64,000 nucleotides of DNA, from positions 28,945,108-29,009,107 of the forward strand of contig OZ024744.1 in NCBI GenBank assembly GCA_964016885.1. Reading direction: 5' to 3'. A model generated the notes under the pieces. That model was not told where the DNA came from and ran no database searches. It saw only the letters and a program-made list of their open reading frames with translations. The DNA is from Eledone cirrhosa (Eukaryota; Mollusca; Cephalopoda; Octopoda; Eledonidae). The translations under genes were made by a program, and so were the position numbers. The first letter of the stretch is position 1. Every line of letters starts with the position of its first letter. This document shows positions 51,431 through 63,000 of this stretch, in pieces.

Positions 51431-54400
51431 AGCACCCAGTCCACACTGTAAAGTAGTCATGTTGGTGTCACAACAAAAAGCAGCCAGTCCACACTGTAAA
51501 TTGGTCATTTAGGTGTCATAACAAAAAGTACCCAAACCACACTGTAAGGTGGTCATGTAGGTGTCACAACGAAAAGCACCCAGTCACACTGTAAAGTGGT
51601 CATGTAGGTGTCACGACAAAAAGGACCCAGTCCACACTGTAAAGTGGTCATGTATGTGTCACAACAGAAAGTACCCAGTCCACACTGTAAAGTGGTAACG
51701 TAGGTGTCACAACAAAAAGCACCCAGTCCACACTGTAAATGATCATGTAGAAATCACAACAAAAAGTACCCAGTCCACACTGTAAAGTGGTCATTTAGGT
51801 GTCATAACAAAAGTACCCAAACCACACTGTAAGATGGTCATGTAGGTGTCACAACAAAAAGCACCCTGTCACACTGTAAAGTAGTAATGTAGGTGTCACA
51901 ACCAAAAGCACACTGTCCACACTGTAAAATAGTCATGTAGGTGACACAGAAAAAAGCACCCAGTCCACACTGTAAAGTAGTCATGTAGGTGTCACAACAA
52001 AAGTACCCAGTCCACACTGCAAAGTGGTCATGTAGGTGTCACAACAAAAAGTACCCAGTCCACACTGTAAAGTAGTCATGTAGGCGTCACAACAAAAAGC
52101 ACCCAGCCCACACTATAAAGTGGTCATGTAGGTGTCACAATAGAAAGTACCCTCCACACTGTAAAGTGGTCATGTAGGTGTCACAACAAAAAGCACCCAT
52201 TCCACACTGTAAAGTGGTCATGTAGGTGTCTCAACAAAAAGTACCCAGTCCACACTGTAAAGTAGTCATGTGGGTGTCTCAACAAAAAGTACCCAGTCCA
52301 CACTGTAAAGTAGTCGTGTAGGTATGACAGCAAAAAACACCCAGTCCACACTGTAAAGTAGCCATGTAGGTGTCACAACAAAAGTCTCCCAGTTCACACT
52401 GTAAAGTGGTCATTTAGGTGTCATATCAAAGAGGAACCCAGTCCAAACTGTAAAGTAGTCATGTAGAGGTCACAATAAAAAGCACCCAGTCCACACTATA
52501 AAGTAGTCATGAAGATGTCACAACAAAAAGCACCCAGTCCACACTGTAAAGTAGTCATGTAGCTGTCACAACAAAAAGCACCCAGTCCACAGTGAAAAGT
52601 AATCATGTAGGTGTCACAACAAAAATCACCCAGTCCACACTGTAAAGTAGTCATATTGGTGTCACAACAAAAAGCAGCCAGTCCACACTGTAACGTGGTC
52701 ATTTAGGTGTCATAACAAAAAGTACCCAAACCACACTGTAAGGTTGTCATGTAGGTGTCACAACAAAAAGCACCCAGTCCACACTGTAAAGTAGTCATGT
52801 AGGTGTCACAACAAAAAGCACCCAGTCCACACTGTAAAGTGGTCATGTAGGTGTCACAACAAAAGCACCCAGCCCACACTGTAAAGTAGTCATGTAGATG
52901 TCACAACCAAAAGCACCCTGTCCACACTGTAAAATAGTCATGTAGGTGACACAAGAAAAAGCACCCAGTCCACACTGTAAAGTAGTCATGTAGGTGTCAC
53001 AACAAAAAGCACCCAGTCCACACTGTAAAGTGGTCATTTATGTGTCACAACAAAAAGTACCCAGTCCACACTGTAAAGTGGTCATGTAGGTGTCTCAACA
53101 AAAAGGAACCCAATCCACACTGTAAAGTAGTCATGTAGGTGTCAAAACAAAAATCACCCAGTCCACACTGTAAAGTGGTCATGTAGATGTCACAACAAAA
53201 GCACCCAGTCCACACTTTAAAGTGGTCATGTAGGTGTCACAACAAAAAGTACCCAGTCCACACTGTAAAGTATCATGTAGGCGTCACAACAAAAAGCACC
53301 TGGTCCACACTGTAAAGTGGTCATGTAGGTGTCACAACAAAATGTACCCAGTCCACACTGTAGAGTAGTCATGTAGGTGTCACAACAAAAAGTACCCAGT
53401 CCACACCGTAAAGTGTTCATGTAGGTGCACAACAAACAGTACCCAGTTCACACTGTAAAGTAGTCATGTAGGTGTCACAATAAAAGGTACCCAGTCCACA
53501 CTGTAAAGTGGGCATGTAGGTGTCACAACAAAACGCACCCAGTCCACACTGTAAAGTGGTCATGTAGGTGTCTCAACAAAAAGTACCCAGTCCACACTGT
53601 AACGTAGCCATGTAGGTGTCACAACAAAAATCACCCAGTCCACACTGTAAAGTGGGCATTTAGGTGTCATATCAAAGAGGAACCCAGTCCAAACTGTAAA
53701 GTAGTCATGTAGAGGTCACAACAAAAAGCACCCAGTCCACACTATAAAGTAGTCATGAAGATGTCACAACAAAAGCACCCAGTCGACACTGCAAAGTGGT
53801 CATGTAGGTGTCACAACAAAAAGTACCCAGTCCACACTGTAAAGTAGTCATGTAAGCGTCACAACAAAAAGCACCCAGTCCACACTATAAAGTTGTCATG
53901 TAGGTGTCACAATAAAAAGTACCCTCCACACTGTAAAGTGTTCATGTAGGTGTCACAACAAAAAGTACCCAGTCCACACTGTAAAGTAGTCATGTGGGTG
54001 TCTCAACAAAAAGTACCCAGTCCACACTGTAAAGTAGTCGTGTAGGTATCACAGCAAAAAACACCCAGTCCACACTGTAAAGTAGCCATGTAGGTGTCAC
54101 AACAAAAATCACCCAGTCCACACTGTAAAGTGGTGATTTAGGTGTCATATCAAAGAGGAACCGAGTCCAAACTGTAAAGTAGTCATGTAGAGGTCACAAC
54201 AAAAAGCACACAGTCCACACTATAAAGTAGTCATGAAGATGTCACAACAAAAAGCACCCAGTCCACACTGTAAAGTAGTCATGTTGGTGTCACAACAAAA
54301 AGCAGCCAGTCCACACTCTAAAGTAGTCATGTAGGTGTCACAACAAAAAGCACCCAGTCCACACTGTAAAGTGGTCATCTAGGTGTCACAACAAAGAGCA

Positions 54401-55459
54401 CCCAGTCCACAGTGTAAAGTAGTCATGTAGGTGTCACTACAAAAAGCACCCAGTCCACACTGTAAAGTAGTCATGTAGGTGTCACAACAAAAGCACCCAG
54501 TCCACACTGCAAAGTGGTCATGTAGCTATCCCAACAAAAAGTACCCAGTCCACACTGTAAAGTGGTCATGTATGTGCCAAAACAAAAAAGTACCCAGTCC
54601 ACACTGTAAAGTCGTCATGTAGCTATCCCAACAAAAAGTACCCAGTCCACACTGTAAAGTAGTCATGTAGGTGTCACAACAAAAAGTACCCAGTCCACAC
54701 AGTAAAGTGGTCATGTAGGTGCAAAAACAAAAGAGTACCCAGTCCACACTGTAAAGTCGTCATGTAGGTGTCACAACAAAAAGCACCCAGTCCACACTGT
54801 AACATGGTCATGTAGGTGTCACAACAAAAAGCACCCAGTCCACACTGTAAAGTGGTCATGTAGGTGTCACAACAAAAGCACCCAGCCCACACTGTAAAGT
54901 GGTCATGTAGGTGTCACAACAAAACGTACCCAGTCCACACTGTAAACTAGTCATGTAGGTGTCACAACAAAAAGCACCCAGTCCACACTGTAAAGTGGAC
55001 ATGTAGGTGCCAAAACAAAAAAGTACCCAGTCCACACTCTAAAGTAGTCGTGTAGAAATCACACCAAAAAACACCCAGTCCACACTGTAAAGTGGTCATT
55101 TAGGTGTCATAACAAAAGTACCCAAACCACACTGTAAGATGGTCATGTAGGTGTCACAACAAAAAGCACCCTGTCACACTGTAAAGTAGTCATGTAGGTG
55201 TCACAACCAAAAGCACACTGTCCACACTGTAAAATAGTCATGTAGGTGACACAAGAAAAAGCACCCAGTCCACACTGTAAAGTAGTCATGTAGGTGTCAC
55301 AACAAAAAGCACCCAGCCCGCACTATAAAGTGGTCATGTAGGTGTCACAATAGAAAGTACCCTCCACACTGTAAAGTGGTCATGTAGGTGTCACAACAAA
55401 AAGCACCCATTCCACACTGTAAAGTGGTCATGTAGGTGTCTCAACAAAAAGTACCCAGT
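51340..55459. repeat. 4.6-kb higher-order unit, copy 1 (rearranged)
   Basis: Its first 80 bases match 55,455-55,560, then 481 bases present in copy 2 are absent (junction near 51,430), and the match resumes at an offset of 4,596. Aligned marks: TAAATTGGTCATTTAGG (51,501 and 56,097), ACAATAGAAAG, GTATGACAGC, the landmark (52,421 and 57,017). From about 52,790 to 53,770 it carries instead the copy of 49,770-50,660. From 53,770 it matches copy 2 again at an offset of 3,925 (GTCGACACTGCAAAG at 53,783 and 57,708). Landmarks: 52,421, 53,667 and 54,145. Confidence 0.83.
52878..53770. repeat. 0.89-kb dispersed duplication, copy 2
   Basis: Copy of 49,770-50,660 (offset 3,108-3,110), here with the complete landmark TCATATCAAAGAGG at 53,667. 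It ends where CACAACAAAAGCACCCAGTCG begins. It interrupts the 4.6-kb unit. Confidence 0.86.
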
Positions 55460-58400
55460 CCACACTATAAAGTGGTCATGTAGGTTTCACAATAAAAAGT
55501 ACCCAGTCCACACTGTAAACTAGTCATGTAGCTGTCACAACAAAAAGCACCCAGTCCACCCTGTAAAGTGGACATGTAGGTGCCAAAACAAAAAAGTACC
55601 CAGTCCACACTCTAAAGCAGTCGTGTAGAAATCACACCAAAAAACACCCAGTCCACACTGTAAAGTCGTCATGTAGGTGTTACAACAAAAAGCACCCAGT
55701 CCACACTGTAACGTGGTCATGTAGGTGTCACAACAAAAAGCATCCAGTCCTTACTGTAAAGTGGTCATGTAGGCGTCACGACAAAAAGCACCCAGTCCAC
55801 ACTATAAAGTGGTCACGTAGGTGTCACAACAAAAAGTACCCAGTCCAAACTGTAAAGTATTCATGTAGAGGTCACAACAACAAGCACCCAGTCCACACTA
55901 TAAAGTAGTCATGAAGATGTCACAACAAAAAGCACCCAGTCCACACTGTAAAGTAGTCATGTAGCTGTCACAACAAAAAGCACCCAGTCCACACTGAAAA
56001 GTAATCATGTAGGTGTCACAACAAAAATCACCCAGTCCACACTGTAAAGTAGTCATGTTGGTGTCACAACAAAAAGCAGCCAGTCCACACTGTAAATTGG
56101 TCATTTAGGTGTCATAACAAAAAGTACCCAAACCACACTGTAAGGTGGTCATGTAGGTGTCACAACGAAAAGCACCCAGTCACACTGTAAAGTGGTCATG
56201 TAGGTGTCACGACAAAAAGGACCCAGTCCACACTGTAAAGTGGTCATGTATGTGTCACAACAGAAAGTACCCAGTCCACACTGTAAAGTGGTAACGTAGG
56301 TGTCACAACAAAAAGCACCCAGTCCACACCGTAAATGATCATGTAGAAATCACAACAAAAAGTACCCAGTCCACACTGTAAAGTGGTCATTTAGGTGTCA
56401 TAACAAAAGTACCCAAACCACACTGTAAGATGGTCATGTAGGTGTCACAACAAAAAGCACCCTGTCACACTGTAAGGTAGTCATGTAGGTGTCACAACCA
56501 AAAGCACACTGTCCACACTGTAAAATAGTCATGTAGGTGACACAAGAAAAAGCACCCAGTCCACACTGTAAAGTAGTCATGTAGGTGTCACAACAAAAGT
56601 ACCCAGTCCACACTGCAAAGTGGTCATGTAGGTGTCACAACAAAAAGTACCCAGTCCACACTGTAAAGTAGTCATGTAGGCGTCACAACAAAAAGCACCC
56701 AGCCCACACTATAAAGTGGTCATGTAGGTGTCACAATAGAAAGTACCCTCCACACTGTAAAGTGGTCATGTAGGTGTCACAACAAAAAGCACCCATTCCA
56801 CACTGTAAAGTGGTCATGTAGGTGTCTCAACAAAAAGTACCCAGTCCACACTGTAAAGTAGTCATGTGGGTGTCTCAACAAAAAGTACCCAGTCCACACT
56901 GTAAAGTAGTCGTGTAGGTATGACAGCAAAAAACACCCAGTCCACACTGTAAAGTAGCCATGTAGGTGTCACAACAAAAGTCTCCCAGTTCACACTGTAA
57001 AGTGGTCATTTAGGTGTCATATCAAAGAGGAACCCAGTCCAAACTGTAAAGTAGTCATGTAGAGGTCACAATAAAAAGCACCCAGTCCACACTATAAAGT
57101 AGTCATGAAGATGTCACAACAAAAAGCACCCAGTCCACACTGTAAAGTAGTCATGTAGCTGTCACAACAAAAAGCACCCAGTCCACAGTGAAAAGTAATC
57201 ATGTAGGTGTCACAACAAAAATCACCCAGTCCACACTGTAAAGTAGTCATATTGGTGTCACAACAAAAAGCAGCCAGTCCACACTGTAAAGTGGTCATTT
57301 AGGTGTCATAACAAAAAGTACCCAAACCACACTGTAAGGTTGTCATGTAGGTGTCACAACAAAAAGCACCCAGTCCACACTGTAAAGTGGTCATGTAGGT
57401 GTCACAACAGAAAGTACCCAGTCCACACTGTAAAGTGGTAATGTAGGTGTCACAACAAAAAGCACCCAGTCCACACTGTAAATGATCATGTAGGAGACAC
57501 AACAAAAAGTACCCAGTCCACACTGTAAAGTGGTCATTTAGGTGTCATAACAAAAAGCACCCAGTCCAAACTGTAAAGTAGTCATGTAGATGTCACAACC
57601 AAAAGCACCCTGTCCACACTGTAAAATAGTCATGTAGGTGACACAAGAAAAAGCACCCAGTCCACACTGTAAAGTAGTCATGTAGGTGTCAGAACAAAAG
57701 CACCCAGTCGACACTGCAAAGTGGTCATGTAGGTGTCACAACAAAAAGTACCCAGTCCACACTGTAAAGTAGTCATGTAAGCGTCACAACAAAAAGCACC
57801 CAGTCCACACTATAAAGTTGTCATGTAGGTGTCACAATAAAAAGTACCCTCCACACTGTAAAGTGTTCATGTAGGTGTCACAACAAAAAGTACCCAGTCC
57901 ACACTGTAAAGTAGTCATGTGGGTGTCTCAACAAAAAGTACCCAGTCCACACTGTAAAGTAGTCGTGTAGGTATCACAGCAAAAAACACCCAGTCCACAC
58001 TGTAAAGTAGCCATGTAGGTGTCACAACAAAAATCACCCAGTCCACACTGTAAAGTGGTGATTTAGGTGTCATATCAAAGAGGAACCGAGTCCAAACTGT
58101 AAAGTAGTCATGTAGAGGTCACAACAAAAAGCACCCAGTCCACACTATAAAGTAGTCATGAAGATGTCACAACAAAAAGCACCCAGTCCACACTGTAAAG
58201 TAGTCATGTTGGTGTCACAACAAAAAGCAGCCAGTCCACACTCTAAAGTAGTCATGTAGGTGTCACAACAAAAAGCACCCAGTCCACACTGTAAAGTGGT
58301 CATCTAGGTGTCACAACAAAGAGCACCCAGTCCACAGTGTAAAGTAGTCATGTAGGTGTCACAACAAAACGTACCCAGTCCACACTGTAAACTAGTCATG

Positions 58401-60053
58401 TAGGTGTCACAACAAAAAGCACCCAGTCCACACTGTAAAGTGGACATGTAGGTGCCAAAACAAAAAAGTACCCAGTCCACACTCTAAAGTAGTCGTGTAG
58501 AAATCACACCAAAAAACACCCAGTCCACACTGTAAAGTCGTCATGTAGGTGTCACAATGAAAAGCACCCAGTCCACACTGTAAATGATCATGTAGAAATC
58601 ACAACAAAAAGTACCCAGTCCACACTGTAAAGTGGTCATTTAGGTGTCATAACAAAAGTACCCAAACCACACTGTAAGATGGTCATGTAGGTGTCACAAC
58701 AAAAAGCACCCTGTCACACTGTAAAGTAGTCATGTAGGTGTCACAACCAAAAGCACACTGTCCACACTGTAAAATAGTCATGTAGGTGACACAAGAAAAA
58801 GCACCCAGTCCACACTGTAAAGTAGTCATGTAGGTGTCACAACAAAAGTACCCAGTCCACACTGCAAAGTGGTCATGTAGGTGTCACAACAAAAAGTACC
58901 CAGTCCACACTGTAAAGTAGTCATGTAGGCGTCACAACAAAAAGCACCCAGCCCACACTATAAAGTGGACATGTAGGTGTCACAATAGAAAGTACCCTCC
59001 ACACTGTAAAGTGGTCATGTAGGTGTCACAACAAAAAGCACCCATTCCACACTGTAAAGTGGTCATGTAGGTGTCTCAACAAAAAGTACCCAGTCCACAC
59101 TGTAAAGTAGTCATGTGGGTGTCTCAACAAAAAGTACCCAGTCCACACTGTAAAGTAGTCGTGTAGGTATGACAGCAAAAAACACCCAGTCCACACTGTA
59201 AAGTAGCCATGTAGGTGTCACAACAAAAGTCTCCCAGTTCACACTGTAAAGTGGTCATTTAGGTGTCATATCAAAGAGGAACCCAGTCCAAACTGTAAAG
59301 TAGTCATTTAGAGGTCACAATAAAAAGCACCCAGTCCACACTATAAAGTAGTCATGAAGATGTCACAACAAAAAGCACCCAGTCCACACTGTAAAGTAGT
59401 CATGTAGGTGTCACAACAAAAAGCACCCAGTCCACACTGAAAAGTAATTATGTAGGCGTCACAACAAAAATCACCCAGTCCACACTGTAAAGTAGTCATG
59501 TTGGTGTCACAACAAAAAGCAGCCAGTCCACACTGTAAAGTGGTCATTTAGGTGTCATAACAAAAAGTACCCAAACCACACTGTAAGGTGGTCATGTAGG
59601 TGTCACAACAAAAAGCACCCAGTCACACTGTAAAGTAGTCATGTAGGTGTCACAACCAAAAGCACCCTGTCCACACTGTAAAATAGTCATGTAGGTGACA
59701 TAAGAAAAAGCACCCAGTCCACACTGTAAAGTAGTCATGTAGGTGTCACAACAAAAGCACCCAGTCCACACTGCAAAGTGGTCATGTAGCTATCCCAACG
59801 TAAAGTACCCAGTCCACACTGTAAAGTGGTCATGTATGTGCCAAAACAAAAAAGTACCCAGTCCACACTGTAAAGTCGTCATGTAGGTGTCACAACAAAA
59901 AGCACCCAGTCCACACTGTAAAGTGGTCATGTAGGTGACACAACAAAAGCACCCAGCCCACACTGTAAAGTGGTCATGTAGGTGTCACAACAAAAAGTAC
60001 CCAGTCCACACTGTAAAGTAGTCATGTAAGCGTCACAACAAAAAGCACCCAGT
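55460..60053. repeat. 4.6-kb higher-order unit, copy 2
   Basis: It starts at CTATAAAGTGGTCATGTAGG (55,465) and the same sequence returns at 60,059, a step of 4,594. Landmarks: 57,017, 58,070 and 59,266. Relative to 54,410-54,920 it lacks about 470 bases, the segment with the two GTAGCTATCCCAAC runs. Here CACAGTGTAAAGTAGTC with GTGTCAC goes straight to AACAAAACGTACCC at 58,362. Its last part (59,290-60,053) matches 50,580-51,345. Confidence 0.88.
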
Positions 60054-63000
60054 CCACACTATAAAGTGGTCATGTACGTTTCACAATAAAAAGTACCCAG
60101 TCCACACTGTAAACTAGTCATGTAGCTGTCACAACAAAAAGCACCCAGTCCACCCTGTAAAGTGGACATGTAGGTGCCAAAACAAAAAAGTACCCAGTCC
60201 ACACTCTAAAGTAGTCGTGTAGAAATCACACCAAAAAACACCCAGTCCACACTGTAAAGTCGTCATGTAGGTGTTACAACAAAAAGCACCCAGTCCACAC
60301 TGTAACGTGGTCATGTAGGTGTCACAACAAAAAGCACCCAGTCCTTACTGTAAAGTGGTCATGTAGGCGTCACGACAAAAAGCACCCAGTCCACACTATA
60401 AAGTGGTCACGTAGGTGTCACAACAAAAAGTACCCAGTCCAAACTGTAAAGTATTCATGTAGAGGTCACAACAACAAGCACCCAGTCCACACTATAAAGT
60501 AGTCATGAAGATGTCACAACAAAAAGCACCCAGTCCACACTGTAAAGTAGTCATGTAGCTGTCACAACAAAAAGCACCCAGTCCACACTGAAAAGTAATC
60601 ATGTAGGTGTCACAACAAAAATCACCCAGTCCACACTGTAAAGTAGTCATGTTGGTGTCACAACAAAAAGCAGCCAGTCCACACTGTAAATTGGTCATTT
60701 AGGTGTCATAACAAAAAGTACCCAAACCACACTGTAAGGTGGTCATGTAGGTGTCACAACGAAAAGCACCCAGTCACACTGTAAAGTGGTCATGTAGGTG
60801 TCACGACAAAAAGGACCCAGTCCACACTGTAAAGTGGTCATGTATGTGTCACAACAGAAAGTACCCAGTCCACACTGTAAAGTGGTAACGTAGGTGTCAC
60901 AACAAAAAACACCCAGTCCACACTGTAAATGATCATGTAGAAATCACAACAAAAAGTACCCAGTCCACACTGTAAAGTGGTCATTTAGGTGTCATAACAA
61001 AAGTACCCAAACCACACTGTAAGATGGTCATGTAGGTGTCACAACAAAAAGCACCCTGTCACACTGTAAAGTAGTCATGTAGGTGTCACAACCAAAAGCA
61101 CACTGTCCACACTGTAAAATAGTCATGTAGGTGACACAAGAAAAAGCACCCAGTCCACACTGTAAAGTGGTCATGTAGGTGTCACAACAAAAGTACCCAG
61201 TCTACACTGCAAAGTGGTCATGTAGGTGTCACAACCAAAAGTACCCAGTCCACACTGTAAAGTAGTCATGTAGGCGTCACAACAAAAAGCACCCAGCCCA
61301 CACTATAAAGTGGTCATGTAGGTGTCACAATAGAAAGTACCCTCCACACTGTAAAGTGGTCATGTAGGTGTCACAACAAAAAGCACCCATTCCACACTGT
61401 AAAGTGGTCATGTAGGTGTCTCAACAAAAAGTACCCAGTCCACACTGTAAAGTAGTCATGTGGGTGTCTCAACAAAAAGTACCCAGTCCACACTGTAAAG
61501 TAGTCGTGTAGGTATGACAGCAAAAAACACCCAGTCCACACTGTAAAGTAGCCATGTAGGTGTCACAACAAAAGTCTCCCAGTTCACACTGTAAAGTGGT
61601 CATTTAGGTGTCATATCAAAGAGGAACCCAGTCCAAACTGTAAAGTAGTCATGTAGAGGTCACAATAAAAAGCACCCAGTCCACACTATAAAGTAGTCAT
61701 GAAGATGTCACAACAAAAAGCACCCAGTCCACACTGTAAAGTAGTCATGTAGCTGTCACGACAAAAAGCACCCAGTCCACAGTGAAAAGTAATCATGTAG
61801 GTGTCACAACAAAAATCACCCAGTCCACACTGTAAAGTAGTCATATTGGTGTCACAACAAAAAGCAGCCAGTCCACACTGTAAAGTGTTCATTTAGGTGT
61901 CATAACAAAAAGTACCCAAACCACACTGTAAGGTTGTCATGTAGGTGTCACAACTGAAAGTACCCAGTCCACACTGTAAAGTGGTAATGTAGGTGTCACA
62001 ACAAAAAGCACCCAGTCCACACTGTAAATGATCATGTAGGAGACACAACAAAAAGTACCCAGTCCACACTGTAAAGTGGTCGTTTAGGTGTCATAACAAA
62101 AAGCACCCAGTCCAAACTGTAAAGTAGTCATGTAGATGTCACAACCAAAAGCACCCTGTCCACACTGTAAAATAGTCATGTAGGTGACACAAGAAAAAGC
62201 ACCCAGTCCACACTGTAAAGTAGTCATGTAGGTGTCACAACAAAAGCACCCAGTCGACACTGCAAAGTGGTTATGTAGGTGTCACAACAAAAAGTACCCA
62301 GTCCACACTGTAAAGTAGTCATGTAAGCGTCACAACAAAAAGCACCCAGTCCACACTATAAAGTTGTCATGTAGCTGTCACAATAAAAAGTACCCTCCAC
62401 ACTGTAAAGTGTTCATGTAGGTGTCACAACAAAAAGTACCCAGTCCACACTGTAAAGTAGTCATGTGGGTGTCTCAACAAAATGTACCCAGTCCACACTG
62501 TAAAGTAGTCGTGTAGGTATCACAGCAAAAATCACCCAGTCCACACTGTAAAGTGGTGATTTAGGTGTCATATCAAAGAGGAACCGAGTCCAAACTGTAA
62601 AGTAGTCATGTAGAGGTCACAACAAAAAGCACACAGTCCACACTATAAAGTAGTCATGAAGATGTCACAACAAAAAGCACCCAGTCCACACTGTAAAGTA
62701 GTCATGTTGGTGTCACAACAAAAAGCAGCCAGTCCACACTCTAAAGTAGTCATGTAGGTGTCACAACAAAAAGCACCCAGTCTACACTGTAAAGTGGTCA
62801 TCTAGGTGTCACAACAAAGAGCACCCAGTCCACAGTGTAAAGTAGTCATGTAGGTGTCACTACAAAAAGCACACAGTCCACACTGTAAAGTAGTCATGTA
62901 GGTGTCACAACAAAAGCACCCAGTCCACACTGCAAAGTGGTCATGTAGCTATCCCAACAAAAAGTACCCAGTCCACACTGTAAAGTGGTCATGTATGTGC

